From JAOAGA01 sp964540515 (GTDB taxonomy: Bacteria; CALINM01), in NCBI GenBank assembly GCA_964540515.1, contig CAZIMS010000007.1:62001-126000 (forward strand): a DNA stretch of 64,000 nt, given 5' to 3'. The translations under genes were made by a program, and so were the position numbers. Positions within the stretch are counted from its first letter, which is position 1. The number at the start of each line of letters is the position of its first letter. Positions 32,294 to 42,277 of the stretch are shown here, piece after piece. The notes under the pieces are model-generated. The model was not told the DNA's origin. It worked only from the letters and a program-made list of their open reading frames with translations, and ran no database searches.

Positions 32294-33589
32294 ATGATTG
32301 AAAGATACACCAGAGAGGAGATGAGAAAAATATGGGACCCCGAAAATAGGTTTAAGATCTGGCTTGATATTGAGCTTTATGCAGTAGAAGCTTTTAATAA
32401 GTTAGGCCTAGTGCCTGATAAGGCATTAAAAGATATAAAGAAAAAGGCAAGATTTGATATAAAAAGGATAGATGAGATAGAAAAGGTTGTTAAGCATGAT
32501 GTAATAGCCTTTCTTACCTCAGTTAATGAACACATTGGTGAGAACTCAAGATATCTTCATTACGGTATGACCTCATCAGATGTCCTTGATACCTCTTTAG
32601 CGGTACAGCTTAAACAGGCAGGAAATTTGTTAATTAAAGGGATTGATGAGCTCCTCTCTGCATTAAAAGAAAAGGCTTATCAATATAAAGACACACCTAC
32701 TATTGGACGTTCCCATGGGATACATGCAGAACCCACTACTTTTGGTTTAAAAATGGCTCTATTCTACGAATGTATGAAAAGAAATAAAAAAAGGCTGCTT
32801 TCTGCTATAGAAGACATTAGTTATGGTAAGATTAGTGGTGCTGTAGGAAATTTTGCAAATATAAACCCCTTTGTGGAAAACTATGTTTGTAGTAAGTTGG
32901 GACTAAAACCAGAACCTGTATCAACCCAAATAATACAAAGAGATAGACATGCTTTCTACTTTAGTACTTTAGCAGTAGTAGCTGGGACTCTTGAACAGAT
33001 AGCTGTAGAGATAAGACACCTACAAAGAACGGAAGTGAGAGAAGCAGAAGAGTTTTTCTCTAAGGGACAAAAGGGGTCTTCCGCAATGCCCCATAAGAGA
33101 AACCCTGTCTTATCAGAAAACATTACTGGACTTTCAAGACTTGTTAGAAGTTATTGTATCTCTGCTTTAGAAAATGTTGCTCTATGGCATGAACGAGACA
33201 TAAGCCATAGTTCAGTAGAAAGGGTAATAGGCCCTGATGCTACTATATTGTTAGATTTTATGCTTCATAGAACAACTGGGTTAATAAAAAATCTTATAGT
33301 ATATCCTGAAAATATGATGAAAAACTTAAACCTTACGAAAGGACTTATTTATTCTCAAAGACTTTTACTGCTCTTGGCAGAAGCAGGAATGAAAAGAGAC
33401 GAGGGCTACGAGGTTGTTCAGAGAAATGCCATGAAAAGCTGGGAAGAAGGTCTTGATTTTAAAGAACTAATCATGAAGGACAGGGATGTAAAAAAGTTGC
33501 TATCTCAAAAAGAGATTGAAAGTGCCTTTGACATAGATTATTATCTTAAAAACGTAGATTTTATTTTTAAAAGGGTTTTTGAAGAATAA
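32294..33589 (+). CDS. purB: Adenylosuccinate lyase
   Basis: Catalyses two fumarate-releasing steps, in IMP synthesis (SAICAR to AICAR) and in AMP synthesis. The fumarase/aspartase signature is GSSAMPHKRNPVLSEN; TSSDVLDT and GRSHGIHAEPTTFG mark the other active-site regions. The 431 residues are standard. A clear GGAGG ribosome site lies at 32283-32287. It starts the purine block after mnmG. Confidence 0.96.
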   Translation: MIERYTREEMRKIWDPENRFKIWLDIELYAVEAFNKLGLVPDKALKDIKKKARFDIKRIDEIEKVVKHDVIAFLTSVNEHIGENSRYLHYGMTSSDVLDTSLAVQLKQAGNLLIKGIDELLSALKEKAYQYKDTPTIGRSHGIHAEPTTFGLKMALFYECMKRNKKRLLSAIEDISYGKISGAVGNFANINPFVENYVCSKLGLKPEPVSTQIIQRDRHAFYFSTLAVVAGTLEQIAVEIRHLQRTEVREAEEFFSKGQKGSSAMPHKRNPVLSENITGLSRLVRSYCISALENVALWHERDISHSSVERVIGPDATILLDFMLHRTTGLIKNLIVYPENMMKNLNLTKGLIYSQRLLLLLAEAGMKRDEGYEVVQRNAMKSWEEGLDFKELIMKDRDVKKLLSQKEIESAFDIDYYLKNVDFIFKRVFEE

Positions 33590-33634
33590 TCTGCTTCTTA
33601 AAAGGTACTAAGGGGAAACAAAAAAGGGAATAAG

Positions 33635-36601
33635 ATGGCTAATAGAGTAGAGATTAGATATAAAAAATATGTAAAAAACCCTCTTGCAGAAGGTTTAAAA
33701 AGAAAAATTAGAGATTTTTTGCACATAAACATTGATGATCTTAAGATAAGCGAGGTCTTTACTATTGATATACCCTTATCTCCTTATGAGATTGAGCATA
33801 TAGCCCAGACTACCCTTTCTGATCCTATTATTCAGGATTATTTTATAAACCCAGTCTTACCAAAGGGGTATACATTTTATCTTGAAGTTGGCTTTCTACC
33901 AGGTGTTACAGATAATGTGGGGAAAACCGCTAAATCAGCCATAGAAACTCTCCTTGGAAAAAAATTACAGGAAGATGAAAAGGTTTATACATCAAAACTA
34001 TATTGCTTTAAAGGTAATCTAAAAGAAAAGGATGTTGAAAATATAGCCCTTGAGCTTATTTGTAATCCCCTTATTGAGTATTACAGAGTCTATAAAAAAG
34101 ACGATAAGGTAAGCCTATACATACCAAAGGTTACCTTAAAAAATGAGATTGTTGTAGAAAAGATTGATTTAAGTAAGATGAATGAATCTGAGCTTTTGTC
34201 TTTATCAAAGAATAGATTACTTGCACTAAACATTGAAGAGATGAAAACAATAAAAAACTTCTTCAATGATAAAAAAATCATAAAGTTAAGGAAGAGATAT
34301 GGGCTTGACCACTGTATAACAGATGTAGAGTTAGAGTCTATAGCCCAGACATGGTCAGAACATTGTAAACATAAGATTTTTAATGCCACTATCGACTATT
34401 ACGATGAGACTGGTAAAAAAGAGACGATAAAAAGCCTTTTTAAAACCTATATAAAAGCATCTACTGAAAAGATTAAAGAGAAAAGAAAGGACAATTTTTT
34501 AGTCTCTGTCTTTGTTGATAATGCTGGCGTAATATCCTTTGATAATAAGCATAATCTTGTTTTTAAGGTGGAAACACACAATAGCCCTTCTGCTCTTGAC
34601 CCCTACGGTGGCGCACTTACTGGTATTGTTGGAGTTAATAGAGACGTATTGGGAACTGGCCTTGGTGCAAAACTAATATTTAATACTGATGTGTTCTGTT
34701 TTGCAAACCCCTTTTACCATGAAGAACTACCACCAAGAATTCTTCACCCAAGAAGGATTTATGAGGGCGTAGTTACAGGTGTTGAGCATGGAGGGAATAA
34801 AAGCGGTATACCAACTATTAATGGTAGCATTGTCTTTGATAATAGATATCTGGGAAAACCCCTCGTATATTGTGGTACCGGTGGAATAATGCCGAAAGAG
34901 ATAAACGGTAAGCCTTCTCATCTCAAGAATATAAATAACGGAGACTTGATTGTCATGTGTGGTGGTAGAATTGGAAAAGATGGTATTCACGGTGCTACCT
35001 TTTCCTCAGAGGAGCTTCACGAAGGCTCACCTGCTACAGCTGTTCAGATTGGAGATCCCATTACACAAAAAAAGATGGCAGATTTCCTATATGTAGCAAG
35101 AGATAATGAACTTTATAATGCCATTACAGATAATGGTGCAGGAGGTCTCTCCTCTTCTGTTGGTGAGATGAGCCAGATGTCTGGTGGCTGTGAGATAGAG
35201 TTAGACAAAGCACCTCTTAAATATGAAGGGTTAAATCCATGGGAGATACTTGTATCGGAATCTCAAGAAAGGATGACTCTCTCTGTTCCAGCCAAGAATT
35301 TAGACAAACTAATGTCTCTCGCTAAAAAATATGATGTAGAAGCAACTGTTGTAGGTAAGTTTACTAACTCGGGCTACTTTCATTGCCTATACAAAGGAAA
35401 GACTGTAGCACTTATTCCTCTTGATTTTCTCCATAATGGTCTTCCCGAGATGAAACTTACAGCAAGATATGAAAAACCCTATAGACCTATACCAATAATA
35501 CTAAGGACTAAAGAAAGTGCTAATAGTATATTAAAGAAAATGCTGTCTTCTTTAAATATCTGTAGTAAAGAATCGGTGGTGAGAAAATATGACCACGAAG
35601 TGCAAGGGATGAGTGTTATTAAACCCTTTGTAGGTTTGTATAATGATGGTCCCTCTGATGCAGCTGTTATTAAGCCCCTACATGACTCTTACAGAGGCGT
35701 AGTGGTATCTCACGGCATATGTCCTAAGTTTAGCGATTATGATACCTATAACATGTCAGCTCTTGCCTTAGATGAAGCCATAAGAAATGCCGTCTCTGTA
35801 GGTGGAAATATTGATAATATGGCATGTCTTGACAATTTTTGTTGGTGCGATCCTATAAAAAGTGATAAAAATCCTGATGGAGAGTTTAAACTAGCTCAAC
35901 TTGTTAGAGCCAACAAGGCGCTCTATGACTATACAATCTCCTACGGCATACCATGCATCTCTGGTAAAGACTCTATGAAGAATGACTATATTATGGGAGA
36001 TATCAAGATATCTATACCACCTACCCTCCTCTTCTCTCTTATTGGTGTAATTGATGATGTTAGAAAAACTCAGACAATGGATTTTAAAAATTCTAATGAT
36101 ATTATATACATAGTAGGTTTAACAAGAGATGAGCTTGCTGGCTCAGAGTTTTTAAATCTCATGAATATTAAAGGTAGCAATTTACCGGGAGTTAATTCAT
36201 CTTTAAACTTAAAGATCTATAAAAAAATTTATAAGCTAATATCGGAAGGTCTAATTACTGCCTGTCATGACATATCCGATGGCGGTCTTGCTGTTGCCCT
36301 TGCTGAAATGGCCTTTTCTGGTGGTTTTGGAGCACAAATAAGGCTAGATGATATTCCTTACGAAGGAGTAGAAAACTATTATTATAGACTTTTCTCAGAA
36401 TCTGCAGGAAGATTTATAATAACTGCCCCTGAGGTAAATCACAGGTATATAATGAACTTATTCAAAAATCTTCCCATATCCCCAATAGGTACCGTTACAA
36501 ATGGAGCTATCCTAAAGATTAACTACAAAAACAGGACTATAATAAAAGAAGATATATATGTGTTAAAAGAGTTCTGGCAAAAGACCTTAAGGGAATTATA
36601 A
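33635..36601 (+). CDS. purL: Phosphoribosylformylglycinamidine synthase, PurS-PurL fusion
   Basis: Makes FGAM from FGAR, ATP and glutamine-derived ammonia. At 988 residues it is longer than small PurL (about 740) and lacks the glutaminase domain of large PurL. The first 170 residues carry two PurS-like halves (VEIRYKKYVKNPLAEGLKRK and FYLEVGFLPGVTDNVGKTA). The catalytic part has VETHNSPSALDPYGGA, GGRIGKDGIHGATF, DNGAGGLSSSVGEMS and, in the second half, CISGKDSMKND and ACHDISDGGLA. Ammonia is supplied by the separate PurQ, encoded one base downstream. Confidence 0.93.
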   Translation: MANRVEIRYKKYVKNPLAEGLKRKIRDFLHINIDDLKISEVFTIDIPLSPYEIEHIAQTTLSDPIIQDYFINPVLPKGYTFYLEVGFLPGVTDNVGKTAKSAIETLLGKKLQEDEKVYTSKLYCFKGNLKEKDVENIALELICNPLIEYYRVYKKDDKVSLYIPKVTLKNEIVVEKIDLSKMNESELLSLSKNRLLALNIEEMKTIKNFFNDKKIIKLRKRYGLDHCITDVELESIAQTWSEHCKHKIFNATIDYYDETGKKETIKSLFKTYIKASTEKIKEKRKDNFLVSVFVDNAGVISFDNKHNLVFKVETHNSPSALDPYGGALTGIVGVNRDVLGTGLGAKLIFNTDVFCFANPFYHEELPPRILHPRRIYEGVVTGVEHGGNKSGIPTINGSIVFDNRYLGKPLVYCGTGGIMPKEINGKPSHLKNINNGDLIVMCGGRIGKDGIHGATFSSEELHEGSPATAVQIGDPITQKKMADFLYVARDNELYNAITDNGAGGLSSSVGEMSQMSGGCEIELDKAPLKYEGLNPWEILVSESQERMTLSVPAKNLDKLMSLAKKYDVEATVVGKFTNSGYFHCLYKGKTVALIPLDFLHNGLPEMKLTARYEKPYRPIPIILRTKESANSILKKMLSSLNICSKESVVRKYDHEVQGMSVIKPFVGLYNDGPSDAAVIKPLHDSYRGVVVSHGICPKFSDYDTYNMSALALDEAIRNAVSVGGNIDNMACLDNFCWCDPIKSDKNPDGEFKLAQLVRANKALYDYTISYGIPCISGKDSMKNDYIMGDIKISIPPTLLFSLIGVIDDVRKTQTMDFKNSNDIIYIVGLTRDELAGSEFLNLMNIKGSNLPGVNSSLNLKIYKKIYKLISEGLITACHDISDGGLAVALAEMAFSGGFGAQIRLDDIPYEGVENYYYRLFSESAGRFIITAPEVNHRYIMNLFKNLPISPIGTVTNGAILKINYKNRTIIKEDIYVLKEFWQKTLREL

Positions 36602-36602
36602 T

Positions 36603-37391
36603 ATGGTAAAATGTTTAGTCTTAGCAGGTTTTGGCATTAATTGTGAGATAGAATCAAGCAATGCCCTTTACTTAGCAGGTGCGAAATCTGTCGATATTGT
36701 TCATATATCAGATCTAATTGAAGGCAACAGGAGTCTTAAAGATTATAGATTAATCTTGTTTCCTGGTGGTTTTCTTGACGGCGATGATTTAGGCTCTGCA
36801 AAGGTTCAAGTAAATAGATTTAAACACGCTAAAATAAGAGATACTCAAAGGAAGCTTGTTGATGAATTAATTGATTTTATTGCAAAAGACAACTTAGCCA
36901 TTGGTATCTGTAATGGTTTTCAGTTTATGGTAAAGGCAGGGATTTTGCCAGTACCTAATTTTATTCAGCAATCAACTTTAACCTTTAATGACTCAGGCAA
37001 ATTTGAAGATAGATGGGTCTATCTAAAGGTAAATAAAAAGAGTCCTTGCGTCTTTACCCAAGGACTTACAGAACTTTATTTACCAGTAAGACACGGTGAA
37101 GGAAAGTTTCTTTGTGCTAAGAATACCTTAAAAAGTATTATTGAAGAAAACTTGGTAGCTCTTCAATATGCAGACGAGACCTTTAATGTTTCAACAGAGT
37201 ATCCTTTTAATCCTAACGGTTCTCTCGAATCTATTGCTGGGATCTGTGACAAAACAGGAAGACTTTTTGGTCTCATGCCCCATCCGGAGGCATTTATCTA
37301 CCCTATTAATCATCCTCGTTGGACAAGAGATAAAATATACGAGCCTGATGGGTTGAAATTTTTTAAAAATGCAATAAACTATTTTAGGTAA
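36603..37391 (+). CDS. purQ: Phosphoribosylformylglycinamidine synthase glutaminase subunit
   Basis: Class I glutamine amidotransferase that delivers ammonia to the PurS-PurL protein. The nucleophile is Cys103 in GICNGFQ, and the His/Glu pair is His227 and Glu229 in MPHPEAF. The 262 residues are longer than B. subtilis PurQ (about 227), as in other lineages with a PurS-PurL fusion. The gap to the preceding gene is one base. Confidence 0.95.
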   Translation: MVKCLVLAGFGINCEIESSNALYLAGAKSVDIVHISDLIEGNRSLKDYRLILFPGGFLDGDDLGSAKVQVNRFKHAKIRDTQRKLVDELIDFIAKDNLAIGICNGFQFMVKAGILPVPNFIQQSTLTFNDSGKFEDRWVYLKVNKKSPCVFTQGLTELYLPVRHGEGKFLCAKNTLKSIIEENLVALQYADETFNVSTEYPFNPNGSLESIAGICDKTGRLFGLMPHPEAFIYPINHPRWTRDKIYEPDGLKFFKNAINYFR

Positions 37392-37394
37392 GAT

Positions 37395-38798
37395 ATGACA
37401 GATTACTTAAAAGAAGAATGTGGTGTAATAGGAATTTTTGGTCACCCCGAAGCAGCAAATCTAACCTATTTAGGTCTCTACGCCCTTCAGCATAGAGGTC
37501 AAGAAAGTGCAGGCATAGCATCATTTGACGGTAAGTGTTTTCATAACTATAGACAGATGGGGCTTGTTGCGGATATCTTTAAACAACATATTTTAGAGAC
37601 CCTAAAAGGTGAGATAGCCATAGGTCATGTTAGATACTCCACCGCTGGCTCCAGTAATATTAAAAACTGCCAGCCCTTTCTGATGGAGTATGCCCTTGGT
37701 GGCCTCTCTATAGCCCATAACGGCAATCTTATTAATGATGTTCCTATAAGAAAAAGACTTGTAGATAGCGGTGCTATCTTTCAGTCTAACTCTGATACCG
37801 AAGTTATTATGCATTTAATAGCCCGTTCACCTCTACCAACCATAGAGGACAGGATAATAGATGCATTAAAAGAGATTAAAGGTGCCTATAGTCTTGTTAT
37901 CTTAACAGAAAATAAGCTTATCGCTGCTAGAGATCCTAACGGCTTTAGACCTCTGTGTTTAGGAAGATTAGGTAAAAGTTATATTGTAGCCTCTGAAACC
38001 TGTTCCTTCGATATTATGGAGGCAGAGTTTTTAAGAGAGATTGAGCCTGGCGAGTTACTTGTAATAGATAGCAAAGGGATAAAAAGTTATTATCCCTTCG
38101 ATGCCCAACCTAAAAGGCAGTGTATATTTGAGTTTATCTATTTTGCAAGACCTGACAGCTTTATATTTGGGGAAAACGTATATAACGTTAGAAAGAAATT
38201 AGGAGAACTACTCTATGAATACTCTCCCTGTATAGCTGATATAGTAATACCAGTCCCTGACTCTGGCATACCAGCGGCTATAGGCTATTCTCAAAGATCA
38301 GGTATCCCCTTAGAGCTTGGTTTAATTAGGAACCATTATGTAGGAAGAACTTTCATAGAGCCTAAGCAGTCAATTAGACATTTTGGCGTAAAGATTAAAC
38401 TGAATGCCAACGTAGCTGCCCTAAAAAATAAAAGAATTGTTGTAATAGATGATTCAATAGTAAGAGGCACAACAAGCAGAAAGATAATAAAGATGATTAG
38501 AAATGCTGGAGCAAAGGAGGTACATTTTAGAATTAGTTCTCCCCCAATAATATCACCTTGCTATTATGGGATTGACACACCAACCCACAGCGAGCTTATA
38601 GCTAATAGCCACACAATAGAAGAGATTAATAGATACGTTACCTCTGATAGCTTAGCATACCTATCAATTGATGCCTTGAGAAAGGCTGTGAAAAATCCAG
38701 ATCATTTTTGCTATGCCTGTTTTACTGGAAAATATCCTATAAAATTCCCTAAAGAAGAGATTGAACAGCTTAAACTTTTCAGGAGAGAAGAAGAGTGA
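37395..38798 (+). CDS. purF: Amidophosphoribosyltransferase
   Basis: First committed enzyme of purine synthesis. A short propeptide (eight residues) precedes the N-terminal nucleophile Cys9 (EECGVIG). The PRPP loop is VVIDDSIVRGTTSRK. Cysteines in KRQCIFEF, SPCYYG and CYACFTGKYP correspond to the Fe-S ligands of the B. subtilis type enzyme, so an oxygen-sensitive cluster is expected. It overlaps pyrE by 4 bases. Confidence 0.96.
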   Translation: MTDYLKEECGVIGIFGHPEAANLTYLGLYALQHRGQESAGIASFDGKCFHNYRQMGLVADIFKQHILETLKGEIAIGHVRYSTAGSSNIKNCQPFLMEYALGGLSIAHNGNLINDVPIRKRLVDSGAIFQSNSDTEVIMHLIARSPLPTIEDRIIDALKEIKGAYSLVILTENKLIAARDPNGFRPLCLGRLGKSYIVASETCSFDIMEAEFLREIEPGELLVIDSKGIKSYYPFDAQPKRQCIFEFIYFARPDSFIFGENVYNVRKKLGELLYEYSPCIADIVIPVPDSGIPAAIGYSQRSGIPLELGLIRNHYVGRTFIEPKQSIRHFGVKIKLNANVAALKNKRIVVIDDSIVRGTTSRKIIKMIRNAGAKEVHFRISSPPIISPCYYGIDTPTHSELIANSHTIEEINRYVTSDSLAYLSIDALRKAVKNPDHFCYACFTGKYPIKFPKEEIEQLKLFRREEE

Positions 38799-39337
38799 GA
38801 CAAAGACTGTTAGAGATTATAAGAGATTTAGCCTATGAGAAGAAAAAAGTAATTCTTGCCTCTGGTAAAGAGAGCGATTTTTATGTAGACCTAAGAAATG
38901 TTACTCTCCACCCCGAAGGTTTATTTTTAACTTCAAAGATGATGTTCGACGTATTAAAAAAAGATTTTAGCGCTGTAGAAGCCGTGGGTGGACCAACCTT
39001 AGGGGCAGACCCAATCATCGCAGGTTTAATATTTGAAAGCTATCTAGCCAATTCCCCTCTTTTAGGATTTATAATTCGTAAAGAACCTAAAAAACATGGC
39101 CTTGCTAAGATGATAGAGGGCGATAGGAACTTAAAAAATATAAAGAAAGTAGTTATAATAGAAGATGTGGTAACAACAGGAGAGTCTTCTTACAAGGCTT
39201 ATAATATAGCACAGTCATCAGGCTTTGAGGTACTGGGTATTCTCGCCATATTAGATAGAGATGAGGGGGCTAAAGAGTTTTTTCAAGAAAAGGGCATTAA
39301 GTTTGTATCTCTTTTTAAAAGGGATGATATCTTATAA
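38795..39337 (+). CDS. pyrE: Orotate phosphoribosyltransferase
   Basis: Forms orotidine 5'-phosphate from orotate and PRPP. The start is a GTG in a GTGA overlap with the purF stop, with AGGAG ten bases upstream. The PRPP-binding motif is VVIIEDVVTTGES; SGKESDFYVDLR at the N-terminus is typical. The 180 residues are normal. A pyrimidine gene inside the purine operon may reflect shared use of PRPP. Confidence 0.94.
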   Translation: MRQRLLEIIRDLAYEKKKVILASGKESDFYVDLRNVTLHPEGLFLTSKMMFDVLKKDFSAVEAVGGPTLGADPIIAGLIFESYLANSPLLGFIIRKEPKKHGLAKMIEGDRNLKNIKKVVIIEDVVTTGESSYKAYNIAQSSGFEVLGILAILDRDEGAKEFFQEKGIKFVSLFKRDDIL

Positions 39338-39930
39338 TGAGGACAACCCTATTGTTTATTCTCTTACTCAGTTTAGTAAGCTGCTCTACTAAGAGTTTAG
39401 TAGAGATGGGTGCGCTACCCAAGAAAGAATCTTCTGAATACACAGTTATTCAAAAAAAGTATACAAAAACTTACAAGTTATACGATCAGTTTGAGACAAA
39501 GGCTATTGTCACCGCAACCATTTTCTCAGAAGAGTTTGTTAAAAGCTATATTAAGGAAAAAGAAACTTACCTAAAAGATGAAGATTTTAAGCAATTCTCT
39601 GACAGAGAAACTTTTCTTGTTAGTAATTATATAAGATTTTTCGTATCTTTCTATACCCCTAAAGAAGACCTAATGGATATTGATAAGAAAAGTAATTACT
39701 GGGATATACACCTTGAGACAGCCGATGGAAAAAAGATTTATCCCTTCTCTATAAAAAAGGCTGAAGAGCCAAGAGATGTATTAAGCCATTATTTTCCTTT
39801 CTTAGATTACTGGGCAAAACCTTACTATATTAACTTCAAAAAAGATGAGATTGATTTTTCGAAGGGAAAAACGATAACCCTTAACTTTATAAGTATCTTA
39901 GGAAAAATCTCTCTTGAATACTCATTATAA
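39337..39930 (+). CDS. Lipoprotein of unknown function
   Basis: A 197-residue protein with a lipoprotein signal: MRTTLLFILLLSLVSC, lipidated Cys16 in LVSC. The mature part has mixed charged helices and strands (TYKLYDQFETKAIVTATIFSEEF, then FISILGKISLEYSL) and matches no family I recognise. It is coupled to pyrE by a TAATG junction and lies 12 bases before purM, so it is transcribed with nucleotide genes for no obvious reason. Confidence 0.75.
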   Translation: MRTTLLFILLLSLVSCSTKSLVEMGALPKKESSEYTVIQKKYTKTYKLYDQFETKAIVTATIFSEEFVKSYIKEKETYLKDEDFKQFSDRETFLVSNYIRFFVSFYTPKEDLMDIDKKSNYWDIHLETADGKKIYPFSIKKAEEPRDVLSHYFPFLDYWAKPYYINFKKDEIDFSKGKTITLNFISILGKISLEYSL

Positions 39931-39942
39931 CAGGGGGAGAAT

Positions 39943-40977
39943 ATGGCAATTAGTTACAAAGATGCTGGCGTTAATATTGACGAAGGTAATGAGTTAGTCA
40001 AAAGAATAAAGCCTATATGTAAAGAAACTTTTAGATCAGAGGTAATTAGCGACATTGGTAGTTTTTCTGCCTTTTTTAACGTAAATCTTGATAAGTTCAA
40101 AAATCCTGTTCTTGTATCAAGTACTGATGGTGTGGGAACAAAGCTAAAACTTGCCTTTATGAGTGGCATTCACAATACCGTTGGGATTGATCTGGTAGCA
40201 ATGGTGGTAAATGATATTGTAGTAAGCAACGCAGAGCCAGCTTTTTTCCTCGATTATTTTGCCTGCGGCAAGCTTTCTGTAGATACGGCACAAAAGGTTA
40301 TTGAAGGCATAGCTAAGGGTTGCAAAGATGCAAATTGTGCCCTTATAGGGGGAGAGACAGCGGAACTACCAGGATTTTACTCAGAGGGAGAGTATGATTT
40401 GGCAGGCTTTGGTGTTGGTATAGTCGATAAGGACAATATTATAGATGGTAGCTCCATAACAGTAGGAGACGTAATTATAGGATTAAAATCTTCTGGCATT
40501 CATAGCAATGGCTACTCTCTTGTGAGAAAATTGGTCTTTGATATTCATAAATATAAGATTGACTCTTATATAGAAGACCTCTCAAAAACACTCATTGAAG
40601 AGCTTTTAACACCTACAAAGATTTACGTAAAAGCAGTTCTTAATACCACCAAAAATTTTGATGTAAAAGGTATTGCCCACATTACTGGTGGCGGTTTTAT
40701 AGATAATATACCAAGAATACTACCTCAACATGCTAAGGCAATCATAAAAAAGCACAGTTTTGAATGGTTACCCATCTTTAAGTTCTTACAATGGCTTGGA
40801 AATATTGATGATATGGAGATGATGAGAACATTTAATTGTGGTGTTGGTATGATAATAGTGGTAAAAAATGACTGTGCCGAAGATATATTATCTTTCTTAA
40901 AACATAATGGTGTAGAATCTTATATAATCGGTGAGATTGTTAAGAGAGATAATAAAGATGCCATTGAGATAATATAG
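39943..40977 (+). CDS. purM: Phosphoribosylformylglycinamidine cyclo-ligase
   Basis: Converts FGAM to AIR with ATP. It shows SSTDGVGTKLKLA, GIDLVAMVVNDIV, ALIGGETAELPGFY and GIAHITGGGFIDNIPR, all PurM motifs. The 344 residues match the family. A GGGGGAG ribosome site precedes the ATG at 39943. It is the last gene of the plus-strand purine run and converges on purN with an 8-base gap. Confidence 0.96.
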   Translation: MAISYKDAGVNIDEGNELVKRIKPICKETFRSEVISDIGSFSAFFNVNLDKFKNPVLVSSTDGVGTKLKLAFMSGIHNTVGIDLVAMVVNDIVVSNAEPAFFLDYFACGKLSVDTAQKVIEGIAKGCKDANCALIGGETAELPGFYSEGEYDLAGFGVGIVDKDNIIDGSSITVGDVIIGLKSSGIHSNGYSLVRKLVFDIHKYKIDSYIEDLSKTLIEELLTPTKIYVKAVLNTTKNFDVKGIAHITGGGFIDNIPRILPQHAKAIIKKHSFEWLPIFKFLQWLGNIDDMEMMRTFNCGVGMIIVVKNDCAEDILSFLKHNGVESYIIGEIVKRDNKDAIEII

Positions 40978-40985
40978 ATTAAGGT

Positions 40986-41645
40986 TTAAATATCTACTGG
41001 CGGGTTTGTTAAAAAAAGCCTTTCATCCAACCTTAATGGTGGATCTATATACACCTTTCTTTCGGAAATCTTAATTCTCCCCTCTGCATATAACTGAATT
41101 GCCTTTGGATATATCTTGTGCTCCACCTTAAGTATCCTCTGACTTAAGGTCTCGTCGGTATCATCATCTAAAACTGGTACTATGCCCTGTATAATAATGG
41201 GGCCTGTATCCACTCCTTCGTCGGCAAAATGTACAGTACAACCTGCAAATTTAACGCCATAGTCTAAAGCCTTTTTTTGTACATGCAACCCAGGAAAGGC
41301 TGGAAGCAGAGCAGGATGAATGTTCATAACTCTCATAGGAAAGGCATCTAAAAAAACCCTTGTTATCACCCTAAGGAAACCAGCCATGACTACAAGCTCT
41401 ACATCATATTTTTTTAAAAGTTCCACTAATTTTCTGTCAAAATCTTCCCTGCTTTTAAAGTCCCGATGGTTAATAACCTCTGTTTTAATATTGTATTTTT
41501 TTGCCCTTTCTAAAGCATAAACACCAGGGACATTGGATATAACAACAGATATCTCTGCATTAATCTTTCCTTCTTCAATACTATCAATAATAGCCTGCAG
41601 GTTAGATCCACTTCCTGATACAAGCACCCCAATCTTTAATGACAT
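40986..41645 (-). CDS. purN: Phosphoribosylglycinamide formyltransferase
   Basis: Transfers a formyl group from 10-formyl-THF to GAR. The catalytic triad is visible as Asn108 and His110 (MNIHPALLPAFPG) and Asp146 (DEGVDTGPII). SGSGSNLQAIID at the N-terminus binds phosphate. The 219 residues are normal. It is on the opposite strand from the other purine genes, in a two-gene unit with the HEAT-like gene. Confidence 0.96.
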   Translation of the reverse strand: MSLKIGVLVSGSGSNLQAIIDSIEEGKINAEISVVISNVPGVYALERAKKYNIKTEVINHRDFKSREDFDRKLVELLKKYDVELVVMAGFLRVITRVFLDAFPMRVMNIHPALLPAFPGLHVQKKALDYGVKFAGCTVHFADEGVDTGPIIIQGIVPVLDDDTDETLSQRILKVEHKIYPKAIQLYAEGRIKISERKVYIDPPLRLDERLFLTNPPVDI

Positions 41646-41662
41646 AGCCGCTCCCCTTTAAA

Positions 41663-42238
41663 CTAACCTACTTTCAATTTTCCAATTGCTTCTACAAGTT
41701 TACCCTTTATACTTGCCACTGTTGTTTTCTGGAGTTTAGTCAGTAAAAAATCAAGAGATTCCGGACTTCCTATATTTGCAATAGCATCTATTAGAGCTAA
41801 TGTGGCATCAGGGTCATCTTCTTGCTCAAGCTTTTTATTCAAAATAGGAGTAAGTTTTTCTATACCAAAAAGACCTAAGAATTCATAGACCAACTTTCTT
41901 ACCATTGGCTCGCTATCATTTATCATTATTAAAACTTTCTCAATCATTCTCGGATCGTTAAACTCAATAAGTTGTTTGATAGTTAGAGCCCTTACATACT
42001 TATTCTCATCATTAAGACCAAGATTTATATACTCAAGATAGTTTTTTGGTGAGACAGCTTTAAGCTCATTTATAAGCTTGGTTTTTTTCTCTTCTGAAAG
42101 TTTAGAAAACTCAGGTAGCATTCTCTCAAAAAAGGCCTTTGCCTGAAGTCTATGTATGGCCTTTCCTGCTTTTTCTGCGACCTTTACATCAGAGTCCATA
42201 AGGAATGGTTTTAATTTTTTAATAAGTTCTGTTATCAT
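41663..42238 (-). CDS. HEAT-repeat-like protein
   Basis: A 191-residue all-helical protein without signal peptide. Repeats of roughly 30-36 residues have the HEAT/armadillo look, for example LNDENKYVRALTIKQLIEFNDPRMIEKV, then SEPMVRKLVYEFLG and DPDATLALIDAIANIGSPESLDFLL. It probably binds other proteins; the partner is unknown. It starts 39 bases from the divergent ruvX gene and precedes purN by 17 bases. Confidence 0.75.
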   Translation of the reverse strand: MITELIKKLKPFLMDSDVKVAEKAGKAIHRLQAKAFFERMLPEFSKLSEEKKTKLINELKAVSPKNYLEYINLGLNDENKYVRALTIKQLIEFNDPRMIEKVLIMINDSEPMVRKLVYEFLGLFGIEKLTPILNKKLEQEDDPDATLALIDAIANIGSPESLDFLLTKLQKTTVASIKGKLVEAIGKLKVG

Positions 42239-42247
42239 ATTTAAACT

Positions 42248-42276
42248 AAGCTACCAGATTATTTATTTACAGTCAA
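42248..42276 (-). promoter_or_regulatory. Candidate promoter of the HEAT-purN unit
   Basis: On the minus strand TTGACT (42276-42271) and TAGCTT (42253-42248) are 17 bases apart. The -35 is strong, the -10 weak. Initiation would fall within about 3 bases of the HEAT ATG at 42238, implying a leaderless message. Confidence 0.35.
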
Positions 42277-42277
42277 T

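Noticed and set aside
33635..36601. PurL truncated by loss of its glutaminase domain
   Set aside because: The separate purQ follows one base later, so this is a normal split arrangement.
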